Made by a program: the position numbers and the translations under genes
Assembly: GCA_902771745.1 (NCBI GenBank)
Contig: CACXYG010000106.1
Location: forward strand, 1-5,279
Length of the DNA: 5,279 nt
Source: an uncultured Erysipelotrichaceae bacterium
GTDB taxonomy: Bacteria > Bacillota_I > Bacilli_A > RFN20 > CAG-288
Direction of reading: 5' to 3'
The notes under the pieces: generated by a model
Told to the model about the DNA's origin: nothing
Database searches by the model: none
What the model saw: the letters and a program-made list of their open reading frames with translations, nothing else
Shown: in pieces, positions 1-4,679 of the stretch
Layout: each line of letters opens with the position of its first letter
How positions within the stretch are numbered: the stretch's first letter is position 1

Positions 1-98
1 TGCAAGTTTCAAACCGCCCATTGCCGAACGGCACGATGTGGTGGTGTGAGAGGGGATGGAAGATAGTTAGAAATAATTATTTTCCTACTCTACTCGAT
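1..98 (+). mobile_element. Group II intron, 3' end (domains V and VI)
   Basis: This is the 3' part of a self-splicing retroelement, with the body and any reverse transcriptase/maturase gene lying left of the window. Domain V can be folded: ACCGCC (13-18) pairs with GGTGGT (40-45), CAT (19-21) with ATG (36-38), and TGCC (22-25) with GGCA (30-33). It is capped by a GAAC loop and carries the expected 2-nt bulge, CG at 34-35. A CGC triad lies at 15-17, where the catalytic triad belongs. Domain VI follows: GAG (48-50) pairs with CTC (93-95), and an 11-bp helix joins 58-68 to 75-85. A92 is left unpaired seven bases from the CTCGAT 3' end, where the branch-point adenosine sits. The splice site is therefore inferred just after 98. 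The folds are seen directly; the family assignment rests on recognising the GTGAGAGG...CTACTCGAT signature. A frame open to a TAG at 64-66 runs through this RNA structure and is not taken as coding. Confidence 0.82.
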
Positions 99-210
99 TG
101 TTATAAAACTTTCGAATTTAACGGCTGTTTAACAAGATAACAATCTTTTTAAAAATAATGGTGTTCACAACTTTATCATAAAAACCATTTCAATTTATTT
201 CTTCGCCTTT

Positions 211-216
211 TATAAT
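211..216 (+). promoter_or_regulatory. Promoter -10 box for the zinc-ribbon gene pair
   Basis: A perfect TATAAT lies 21 nt before the ATG at 238. The best -35 candidate at normal spacing is poor (TTTCAA, 188-193). Transcription would start near 223, so the leader would be only about 15 nt and begin at the Shine-Dalgarno sequence. Confidence 0.5.
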
Positions 217-224
217 CTTTTCTT

Positions 225-230
225 GGAGGA
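225..230 (+). promoter_or_regulatory. Ribosome binding site that sets the start at 238
   Basis: GGAGGA lies 7 nt before the ATG at 238. An in-frame TTG at 223 would lengthen the protein by five residues, but it overlaps this site and has no site of its own, so ATG 238 is preferred. Confidence 0.85.
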
Positions 231-237
231 AGTATAT

Positions 238-654
238 ATGGAAGAAAAAAGATTTTGTGCTGGTTGTGGCCACCAATTAGAAGAAGGCGCTAAATTCTGC
301 ACTTATTGTGGCAGAGCAGTTGAAGGCATCGGTTTTAATAATAGTGGCAATAATACCAATGATTATTCCGATTATGACAATCAAGAATATTCTCAGCAAG
401 ATAATTATCAAAGCAATGGAATTAGTTCCTCTGATACCAATGGCACTATAGCCTTGGTCTTTGGTATCCTGTCGATTGTTTTGGGTGGTATCCTCTGGGC
501 AATTTTAGCCTTTGTCTTTGCCAGCCAGGCTGAACCTTATAGTTCTAGAGCTAAGACTGGTAAGATTCTTGCTGTTATCGGTATCGTATTCTGGGTTATT
601 GCTATCATTGCCTTAATTTTCCTTTCGGCCAGTTTGGCCACTCAATATAAATAA
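238..654 (+). CDS. Zinc-ribbon membrane protein, DUF4190-like
   Basis: The protein is 138 residues. It begins with a single zinc ribbon: CAGC at residues 7-10 and CTYC at 21-24 supply four cysteines for one structural zinc. A hydrophilic linker rich in Asn, Ser, Asp, Gln and Tyr covers roughly residues 31-69 and looks disordered. Two hydrophobic membrane segments follow, at about 70-95 and 108-132. The pattern of two helices separated by a short basic stretch (SRAKTGK) resembles DUF4190-type proteins, whose function is not established; that resemblance is from memory of the family. The cytoplasmic zinc ribbon probably sits on a membrane anchor. It lies 7 nt before a second zinc-ribbon membrane gene, so the two are probably cotranscribed. 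Codon use appears more AT-rich than in gpmA. No enzyme motif is visible, and I assign no function. Confidence 0.8.
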   Translation: MEEKRFCAGCGHQLEEGAKFCTYCGRAVEGIGFNNSGNNTNDYSDYDNQEYSQQDNYQSNGISSSDTNGTIALVFGILSIVLGGILWAILAFVFASQAEPYSSRAKTGKILAVIGIVFWVIAIIALIFLSASLATQYK

Positions 655-661
655 GTTATAT

Positions 662-1087
662 ATGAGATGCCCACATTGTGATCACGAAATCAATGAGGAT
701 GTGAAATACTGTCCTTATTGTGGTAAGTTGGTAAAGAGTAAAAATGCAGAATTCACTTGCTCTTATTGCCATAATGAAATCAGTAAGGATGATGAAATAT
801 GTCCACATTGTCAAAAGAGAGTAAAACTATCTGACCGCCTTTCTCCTTTAGAGAAAAAAGGCTTTTTAGCCCTGGTACTTGTCGCGGCAGGTTTTGCTTC
901 TTTTATCGTACCTGCGATTTCTTTTCCTCTTCTTGGTATCGGGTGCTATTTCGGCTATAAAGATAAGGATAAAGATCATAGAGCCAAAGATGCATTTATC
1001 ATGTCGATCATCGGTCTTGTCTTAGAAGCGATTGTCTTTATCATCAATCTTATCAACGTCATTCAAAATATGAATTTGCTCAAGTAG
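662..1087 (+). CDS. Double zinc-ribbon membrane protein of unknown function
   Basis: The protein is 141 residues with two consecutive zinc ribbons. The first uses C3, C6, C17 and C20 (CPHC and CPYC); the second uses C33, C36, C47 and C50 (CSYC and CPHC). A charged linker (about 51-66) leads to hydrophobic segments at about 67-99, probably a hairpin of two helices, and at 112-134. A highly charged turn of Lys and Asp (about 100-110) separates them. The layout parallels the upstream gene with one extra ribbon, so the pair may be distant paralogues. The ATG is 7 nt after the upstream stop and no Shine-Dalgarno sequence precedes it, which suggests translational coupling. The TAG stop lies at the foot of a terminator. 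Zinc binding is well supported by the cysteine spacing; the role is unknown. Confidence 0.8.
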   Translation: MRCPHCDHEINEDVKYCPYCGKLVKSKNAEFTCSYCHNEISKDDEICPHCQKRVKLSDRLSPLEKKGFLALVLVAAGFASFIVPAISFPLLGIGCYFGYKDKDKDHRAKDAFIMSIIGLVLEAIVFIINLINVIQNMNLLK

Positions 1088-1117
1088 GAAGGGTAACCTT
1101 CCTCTTTTATTTTTTTT
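1086..1117 (+). terminator. Rho-independent terminator of the zinc-ribbon pair
   Basis: A 7-bp stem (AGGAAGG 1086-1092, CCTTCCT 1097-1103) with a GTAA loop is followed by a long T-rich tail. The stem overlaps the last two bases of the TAG stop codon. Confidence 0.88.
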
Positions 1118-1179
1118 GATAAAAGAGCGATTAATGGCTTTCAATTCACTCTTTACTTTCCTTGAGCAATTTCTTGTAT

Positions 1180-1185
1180 TATAAT
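1180..1185 (+). promoter_or_regulatory. Promoter -10 box for gpmA
   Basis: A perfect TATAAT lies 29 nt before the gpmA ATG. The -35 region at 17-bp spacing is weak (TTTCCT, 1157-1162). Predicted transcription start is near 1192, just before the AGGAG ribosome binding site at 1200-1204. Confidence 0.6.
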
Positions 1186-1214
1186 CTTATCCGTTACATA
1201 GGAGATTAACAAAC

Positions 1215-1967
1215 ATGATTAAATTAGTCTTGATTCGTCATGGTGAATCTGAGTGGAACAAACTCAATCTTTTCACCGGTTGGACCGATGTTGAACTCTC
1301 TGAAAAGGGTGTTCAGGAAGCCATCGCTGGCGGTAAGCTTCTTGCTGCTGACGGTTATTCCTTCGACATCGCCTTCACCTCTACCTTAAAGAGAGCCATC
1401 CACACCTGCTGGCACGTTCTCGATGGTGTTGATGAAGCCTACATCCCAGTCATTAAGGATTATCACCTCAATGAAAGACACTATGGTGCCTTACAGGGTC
1501 TCAACAAGGCCGAAACCACTGCCAAATATGGTGCTGAACAGGTCCATCAGTGGAGAAGATCCTTTGACATCGCCCCACCAGCCTTAAAAGCTACTGATGA
1601 AAGAAATCCAGCTTTACAGGCCGCTTACAAGAACATCGATGCCAAGGAATTACCATTACATGAATCCTTAAAGGATACGATCGCTAGAGTCGTTCCATAC
1701 TACAATTCTGTCATCGTTCCAGAAATCAAAGCTGGCAAGAAGGTCTTAATCGCTGCCCACGGCAACTCCTTAAGAGCCTTAGTCAAGTATCTTGATAACA
1801 TTTCTGATGAAGATATCGCTGGTCTTAACATCCCAACTGGTGTCCCGCTTGTCTATGAATTAGACGAAGACTTAAAGCCAATCAAGCATTACTATCTTGG
1901 CGATCAGGAAGCCATCAACGCTAAGATCAATGCTGTCAAGAACCAGGATTCTGTCAAGAAAAACTAG
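1215..1967 (+). CDS. gpmA: 2,3-bisphosphoglycerate-dependent phosphoglycerate mutase
   Basis: This enzyme interconverts 3-phosphoglycerate and 2-phosphoglycerate in glycolysis and gluconeogenesis, through a phosphohistidine intermediate primed by 2,3-bisphosphoglycerate. At 250 residues it matches the usual length of the cofactor-dependent family. The signature LIRHGES carries catalytic H9. R60 lies in TLKRA, E87 is the acid/base residue in NERHYG, and H182 lies in AAHGNS; all are in the expected positions. The insert around residues 95-145, including the QWRRSFD segment, is typical of true dPGM rather than of smaller phosphatases in the histidine phosphatase superfamily. The Lys-rich C-terminal tail is also usual. 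AGGAG at 1200-1204 supports the start. It forms a single-gene unit with its own promoter and terminator. Codon use favours GTC, ATC, AAG and AGA, consistent with strong expression. Confidence 0.97.
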   Translation: MIKLVLIRHGESEWNKLNLFTGWTDVELSEKGVQEAIAGGKLLAADGYSFDIAFTSTLKRAIHTCWHVLDGVDEAYIPVIKDYHLNERHYGALQGLNKAETTAKYGAEQVHQWRRSFDIAPPALKATDERNPALQAAYKNIDAKELPLHESLKDTIARVVPYYNSVIVPEIKAGKKVLIAAHGNSLRALVKYLDNISDEDIAGLNIPTGVPLVYELDEDLKPIKHYYLGDQEAINAKINAVKNQDSVKKN

Positions 1968-1984
1968 TTTTTCAGCACAAATTG

Positions 1985-2012
1985 AGAGGGTGCTTGTCAC
2001 CCTCTTTTGTTT
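1985..2012 (+). terminator. Rho-independent terminator of gpmA
   Basis: An 8-bp perfect stem (AGAGGGTG 1985-1992, CACCCTCT 1998-2005) with a CTTGT loop is followed by a T-rich tail. It starts 18 nt after the gpmA stop. Confidence 0.92.
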
Positions 2013-2016
2013 GGCC

Positions 2017-2044
2017 TTGATTTTCAAAGTGAAAGTGATACAAT
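2017..2044 (+). promoter_or_regulatory. Extended -10 promoter for the membrane protein gene
   Basis: TTGATT (2017-2022) and TACAAT (2039-2044) are 16 bp apart, and TGA directly before the -10 box gives an extended -10 element. It lies just after the gpmA terminator, so the next gene is expressed independently. Predicted start is near 2051. Confidence 0.68.
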
Positions 2045-2079
2045 TGTGTCTTGGAATTTAAGAAAGTGAGGATATTTTT

Positions 2080-2460
2080 ATGAAAAGTGCTTCTAAAATT
2101 CTTTATACCATCGGCTTGGTGTTCTCTTACATCGGCTTGTTTGGCTGTGCCATCATCTTATTGATGGGTATCTTATTGACTGCTGGTGTTGTTGCTGCTC
2201 CAGAAACCAGTGGCGATGCTGCCGCTGCTGCTCTTCCCGTCGGTTTCACTGGAATGACCCTTCTCATCATCGGTATCATTGCTACCATCATTGAACTTGC
2301 TGTCATCATCTGCGGTCACAAGTGCATCAAGGCCTTGAACAACGGCGTTACCGAACAGTGGCCACACATCTTAGCCATCGTCATCGGTGCTATTGGTGGT
2401 GACATCTTCTTCCTCATCGCTGGTATCACTGGCTTGATTGCTGAAAACGAAAACAACTAA
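2080..2460 (+). CDS. Small integral membrane protein of unknown function
   Basis: The protein is 126 residues and mostly hydrophobic. Membrane segments lie at about residues 8-37, 56-78 and 96-121. The first is long and could be one long helix or a tight pair. An Ala-rich loop with ETSGD (about 41-52) separates segments one and two, and a polar stretch (about 79-95: HKCIKALNNG then EQWPH) separates two and three. The C-terminus is short and acidic (ENENN). GTGAGGA (2066-2072) lies 7 nt before the ATG. The Lys-containing N-terminus looks like an uncleaved signal anchor rather than a cleavable signal peptide. It is a single-gene unit between two terminators, with a promoter of its own. I see no motif for transport, catalysis or signalling, and I do not recognise the family. 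Confidence 0.8.
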   Translation: MKSASKILYTIGLVFSYIGLFGCAIILLMGILLTAGVVAAPETSGDAAAAALPVGFTGMTLLIIGIIATIIELAVIICGHKCIKALNNGVTEQWPHILAIVIGAIGGDIFFLIAGITGLIAENENN

Positions 2461-2479
2461 TCCAGGAAAAGAAAACTTC

Positions 2480-2516
2480 GGGTTATCTCTGTGCATGAGA
2501 GATAACCCATTTCTTT
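2480..2516 (+). terminator. Rho-independent terminator after the membrane protein gene
   Basis: An 11-bp perfect stem (2480-2490 with 2498-2508) has a 7-nt loop and is followed by ATTTCTTTT. An A-rich stretch upstream (AAAAGAAAA, 2467-2475) could pair with the T-rich tail. Confidence 0.9.
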
Positions 2517-2560
2517 TGGTAAAATATTCAGTTTTTGCACTAATCAAGCAGTGATTTCGC

Positions 2561-2566
2561 TATAAT
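2561..2566 (+). promoter_or_regulatory. Promoter -10 box for the isomerase-holA operon
   Basis: A perfect TATAAT lies 27 nt before the ATG at 2594. TTGCAC (2535-2540) is the nearest -35-like box but sits 20 bp away, longer than optimal. Predicted transcription start is near 2573, with GAGGT (2582-2586) as the ribosome binding site. Confidence 0.55.
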
Positions 2567-2593
2567 AAATAAGAATGAATTGAGGTTAATACA

Positions 2594-3100
2594 ATGATCA
2601 TTTTACACATGAAGAATTTCGGCGATATCAAGATCGAATTAGATTATGAAAACGCCCCTATCAGCTGCGCGAACTTTGTCTCGCTTGTCAAATCCGGTTT
2701 CTATGATGGCCTTACCTTCCACAGAATCATCAAGAATTTCATGATTCAGGGTGGTGACCCACAGGGTACTGGTACTGGTGGCCCAGGTTATTGCATCAAG
2801 GGTGAATTTGCGATCAACGGTGTCGATAACAAGCTTTCTCACCGCCGTGGTACGGTCTCTATGGCCAGAGCTCAGAATCCAGATAGTGCTGGTAGCCAGT
2901 TCTTTATCTGTGATTCCAATAAGGATACGTTCCTTGATGGTCAGTATGCCGCCTTTGGCAAGGTTGTCAAGGGTATGGATGTCGTTGACAAGATCGCCAG
3001 CGTCACCACCAACCAGTTTGACTTCCCAATGACCAGAGTCGTCATTGAAAAAGCTGAAGCTATTGACGAACCAGATAACGAATTTGAAAAGATTGCCTAA
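2594..3100 (+). CDS. Cyclophilin-type peptidyl-prolyl cis-trans isomerase
   Basis: This enzyme catalyses cis-trans isomerisation of peptide bonds before proline and helps proteins fold. The 168-residue chain is a single cyclophilin domain with no signal peptide or membrane segment, so it is cytoplasmic. The active-site block FHRIIKNFMIQGGDP supplies R44, F49, M50 and Q52. MARA at 90-93 and GSQFF at 100-104 supply the rest of the proline pocket, and FLDGQYAAFGKVVKG at 113-127 completes the fold. The position of human cyclophilin A Trp121 is F113, as in many bacterial cyclophilins that bind cyclosporin poorly. The position of human His126 is Y118. GAGGT at 2582-2586 sits 7 nt before the ATG. 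The stop overlaps the holA start by one base, so the two are cotranscribed. The family is certain; the exact ppiA/ppiB name is not, so no symbol is given. Confidence 0.95.
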   Translation: MIILHMKNFGDIKIELDYENAPISCANFVSLVKSGFYDGLTFHRIIKNFMIQGGDPQGTGTGGPGYCIKGEFAINGVDNKLSHRRGTVSMARAQNPDSAGSQFFICDSNKDTFLDGQYAAFGKVVKGMDVVDKIASVTTNQFDFPMTRVVIEKAEAIDEPDNEFEKIA

Positions 3101-4152
3101 TGGTCAAAGTCTACTATGGTGCTGACAGTGGCTTTACTGCTCACAGAGCAGAAAAGGAACTGAAGAAAACATTATCGAAAGAAGAATACGCGGAGATCAT
3201 CCGTTTTGACGGATATAAGGATCTTGCTTCCAGTGTGGTAGAGGATTGTTCCTCTATCTCACTTTTTGGTGACAAGAAAATCGTCTTGTTTTCCAACGCC
3301 TACTTCTTATCGAGTTCTTCTAATCGCAAAGCGCCATTCAGCGATTCTCAACAGGGCAATTATCGCGATTTAATCGAGTATTTCAACGCCCCATCTCCCG
3401 ACACGGATTTATATATCATCGTCGATGGGGAATTAAAAAAGAGCGGTGACTTATATACCGCCATGCAGGAAAGCAGTGATGTCTATCTCCAGAAATGTGA
3501 TCTTCCTAGCGATGATGATTATCAGGCTTTGGCCGCCCAGAGCGCTAAAGCGGAGGGTAAAGAAATCGACACGGATGCCATCAAGATGCTGATTTCTCGT
3601 TCTCGTACGGTCGGTTCTGGTTTTGGTGCTAAGGGTGTTGATTATCTCACTTTCATGAATTCTTTAAATAAACTTCTCACCTACACCAAACACGTGACCA
3701 CCGTAGACGTCGAAACGCTCGTTTATAGGCCCTTAGAGGACAATGTATTTGCCTTGATAGATAAACTCATGAAGAAGAACGTCAGAGGCGCTATGCTGGA
3801 TTATCACGACTTGAGAGCCGGTGGTGTGGAACCGCTTGGTATCCTTCCTGCCTTTGCTGCGAAATTCCGTGAATACGCTTTAACGAAGTATCTCATCGAG
3901 ATGTCATTCAACAACAATCAGATCGCTGAGCAGTTAGGTAAAGTCCAGGGTAAGAGCATCAAACCAGGCTCTATCTATTATCGTAGACAAGATCTGGCTG
4001 GTTTATCCTTTGCGAGAATCATTCGTATCTTGAATGATTTATCTGAGATAGAGGTGAGCATCAAACGTTATCAGGATGATGCGGATACGAAGATGGAAGT
4101 CTTCTTGTCTACCTTCTGTGATACTTACCTAAAGAAAAGCAGAAACTATTAA
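3100..4152 (+). CDS. holA: DNA polymerase III, delta subunit (clamp loader)
   Basis: The delta subunit is part of the clamp loader and opens the beta sliding clamp so that it can be placed on primed DNA at the replication fork. The 350-residue length fits the family. The N-terminal AAA+-like domain starts with VYYGADSGF; SISLFGDKKIVLFSNAYFL (about residues 52-70) is the conserved region around the beta-clamp contact. LIEYFNAPSPDTDLYIIVD (91-109) is the typical 'NPxxxTxLIF' region. LEDNVFALIDKLMKKN (212-227) starts the C-terminal collar domain, which continues with GVEPLGILPAFAAKFREY (242-259) and a helical tail. As usual for delta, there is no Walker A motif. The ATG overlaps the upstream TAA (TAATG) and no strong ribosome site is visible, so coupling is likely. 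Convergence with rpsT matches Firmicutes gene order and supports the call. Confidence 0.93.
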   Translation: MVKVYYGADSGFTAHRAEKELKKTLSKEEYAEIIRFDGYKDLASSVVEDCSSISLFGDKKIVLFSNAYFLSSSSNRKAPFSDSQQGNYRDLIEYFNAPSPDTDLYIIVDGELKKSGDLYTAMQESSDVYLQKCDLPSDDDYQALAAQSAKAEGKEIDTDAIKMLISRSRTVGSGFGAKGVDYLTFMNSLNKLLTYTKHVTTVDVETLVYRPLEDNVFALIDKLMKKNVRGAMLDYHDLRAGGVEPLGILPAFAAKFREYALTKYLIEMSFNNNQIAEQLGKVQGKSIKPGSIYYRRQDLAGLSFARIIRILNDLSEIEVSIKRYQDDADTKMEVFLSTFCDTYLKKSRNY

Positions 4153-4155
4153 TTG

Positions 4156-4182
4156 AAGACAGGGCTCATCCCTGTCTTTTTC
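4156..4182 (+). terminator. Rho-independent terminator of the isomerase-holA operon
   Basis: A 9-bp stem (AAGACAGGG 4156-4164, CCCTGTCTT 4170-4178) with a CTCAT loop runs into a T tract. It begins 4 nt after the holA stop. Confidence 0.9.
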
Positions 4183-4193
4183 AATACAAAAAA

Positions 4194-4221
4194 GAAAAGA
4201 ACCCGGGCCCGGGTTCTTTTC
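4194..4221 (-). terminator. Palindromic terminator of rpsT, probably bidirectional
   Basis: This is a 28-bp perfect palindrome centred on GGCCC/GGGCC, with a GC-rich core and A/T-rich arms. Read on the minus strand it is followed by CTTTTTTG (complement of 4187-4193), giving a strong U tail for rpsT. On the plus strand its own TTCTTTTC arm could back up the holA terminator. Confidence 0.88.
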
Positions 4222-4259
4222 AAAAGTGCTGTATAGATAAAGCTTAATTAGGGATAAGC

Positions 4260-4541
4260 TTACTTAGCTTCTCCTTCAGCCTTTAAAGCATTGATGCCGT
4301 TCATAAGAGTGGACTTCTGACGGGCAGCAGTGTTGGCATGCTGGATGCCGTTTTTAACGGACTTATCGATTAAAGAAACAGCTTCTGGTAATAACTTTTC
4401 AGCGGTAGCTAAATCCTTGGCGTCTAAGGCAACCTTGACCTTCTTGATGGCATGTCTCATGCGGGTCTTGAAGGAAGAGTTAGCTAAATTGTTTCTTTCA
4501 GCGATTAAGATACGTTTTTTCTGTGATTTAATATTAGCCAT
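4260..4541 (-). CDS. rpsT: 30S ribosomal protein S20
   Basis: S20 binds 16S rRNA early in assembly of the small ribosomal subunit. The 93-residue basic, helical protein opens with the family hallmark MANIKSQKKRILIAERNNLAN. It continues through SSFKTRMRHAIKKV, and IDKSVKNGIQHANTAARQKSTLM near the C-terminus is also typical. The length is slightly above the usual 84-90 residues because of a short Ala/Glu/Lys tail. AAGGAGA (minus strand, 4557-4551) lies 9 nt before the ATG. It is a single-gene unit, convergent with holA and divergent from deoC, with a near-consensus promoter as expected for a ribosomal protein. The leader is about 45 nt and I see no clear autoregulatory structure in it. Confidence 0.97.
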   Translation of the reverse strand: MANIKSQKKRILIAERNNLANSSFKTRMRHAIKKVKVALDAKDLATAEKLLPEAVSLIDKSVKNGIQHANTAARQKSTLMNGINALKAEGEAK

Positions 4542-4592
4542 TTTAATAAATCTCCTTAACTATTCTATCTATACATCTTGCAGCGATTAAAA

Positions 4593-4621
4593 ATTATACT
4601 AAAGAAGAATACCTTTTTCAA
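4593..4621 (-). promoter_or_regulatory. Near-consensus promoter of rpsT
   Basis: On the minus strand, TTGAAA (4621-4616) and TATAAT (4598-4593) are exactly 17 bp apart. Predicted transcription start is near 4586. This is the strongest promoter in the window, fitting a ribosomal protein gene. Confidence 0.88.
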
Positions 4622-4650
4622 TAGTAAAAACTAAAAAATGCCGCGGGAAA

Positions 4651-4659
4651 TGGTATAAT
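4651..4659 (+). promoter_or_regulatory. Extended -10 promoter of deoC
   Basis: TGGTATAAT is a perfect -10 box with the TGn extension. No good -35 is visible at 17-bp spacing (about 4631-4636), which an extended -10 can offset. Predicted start is near 4666, leaving a leader of about 14 nt. Confidence 0.7.
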
Positions 4660-4679
4660 TTCTACACGAGGTATATATT

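Noticed and set aside
1..66. Open frame from the left edge ending at TAG 64-66, as the tail of a protein gene
   Set aside because: It runs through the paired bases of intron domains V and VI, and the peptide resembles no protein end that I recognise.
164..169. TTCACA as a -35 box
   Set aside because: It matches five of six consensus bases, but there is no -10 box at 15-19 bp, and it is too far from the TATAAT at 211.
223..237. TTG start five codons upstream for the first zinc-ribbon gene
   Set aside because: The TTG overlaps the GGAGGA ribosome binding site that serves the ATG at 238 and has no site of its own.
1162..1185. TTGAGC (1162-1167) with TATAAT (1180-1185) as the gpmA promoter pair
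   Set aside because: The 12-bp spacer is too short for a housekeeping sigma factor.
2127..2367. Two minus-strand open frames inside the membrane protein gene
   Set aside because: They are antisense shadows of the 2080-2460 gene, with low-complexity products and no ribosome binding sites.
2639..3032. Open frames on both strands within the cyclophilin gene
   Set aside because: They overlap a clear cyclophilin with all active-site motifs, and their products look non-natural.
4240..4261. AAGCTTA/TAAGCTT inverted repeat at the rpsT stop
   Set aside because: A 7-bp A/T-rich stem without a T tract; the palindrome at 4194-4221 is the better terminator, so this is probably incidental.
4330..4590. 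Plus-strand open frame opposite rpsT
   Set aside because: It is antisense to an unmistakable S20 gene and crosses the rpsT ribosome binding site.
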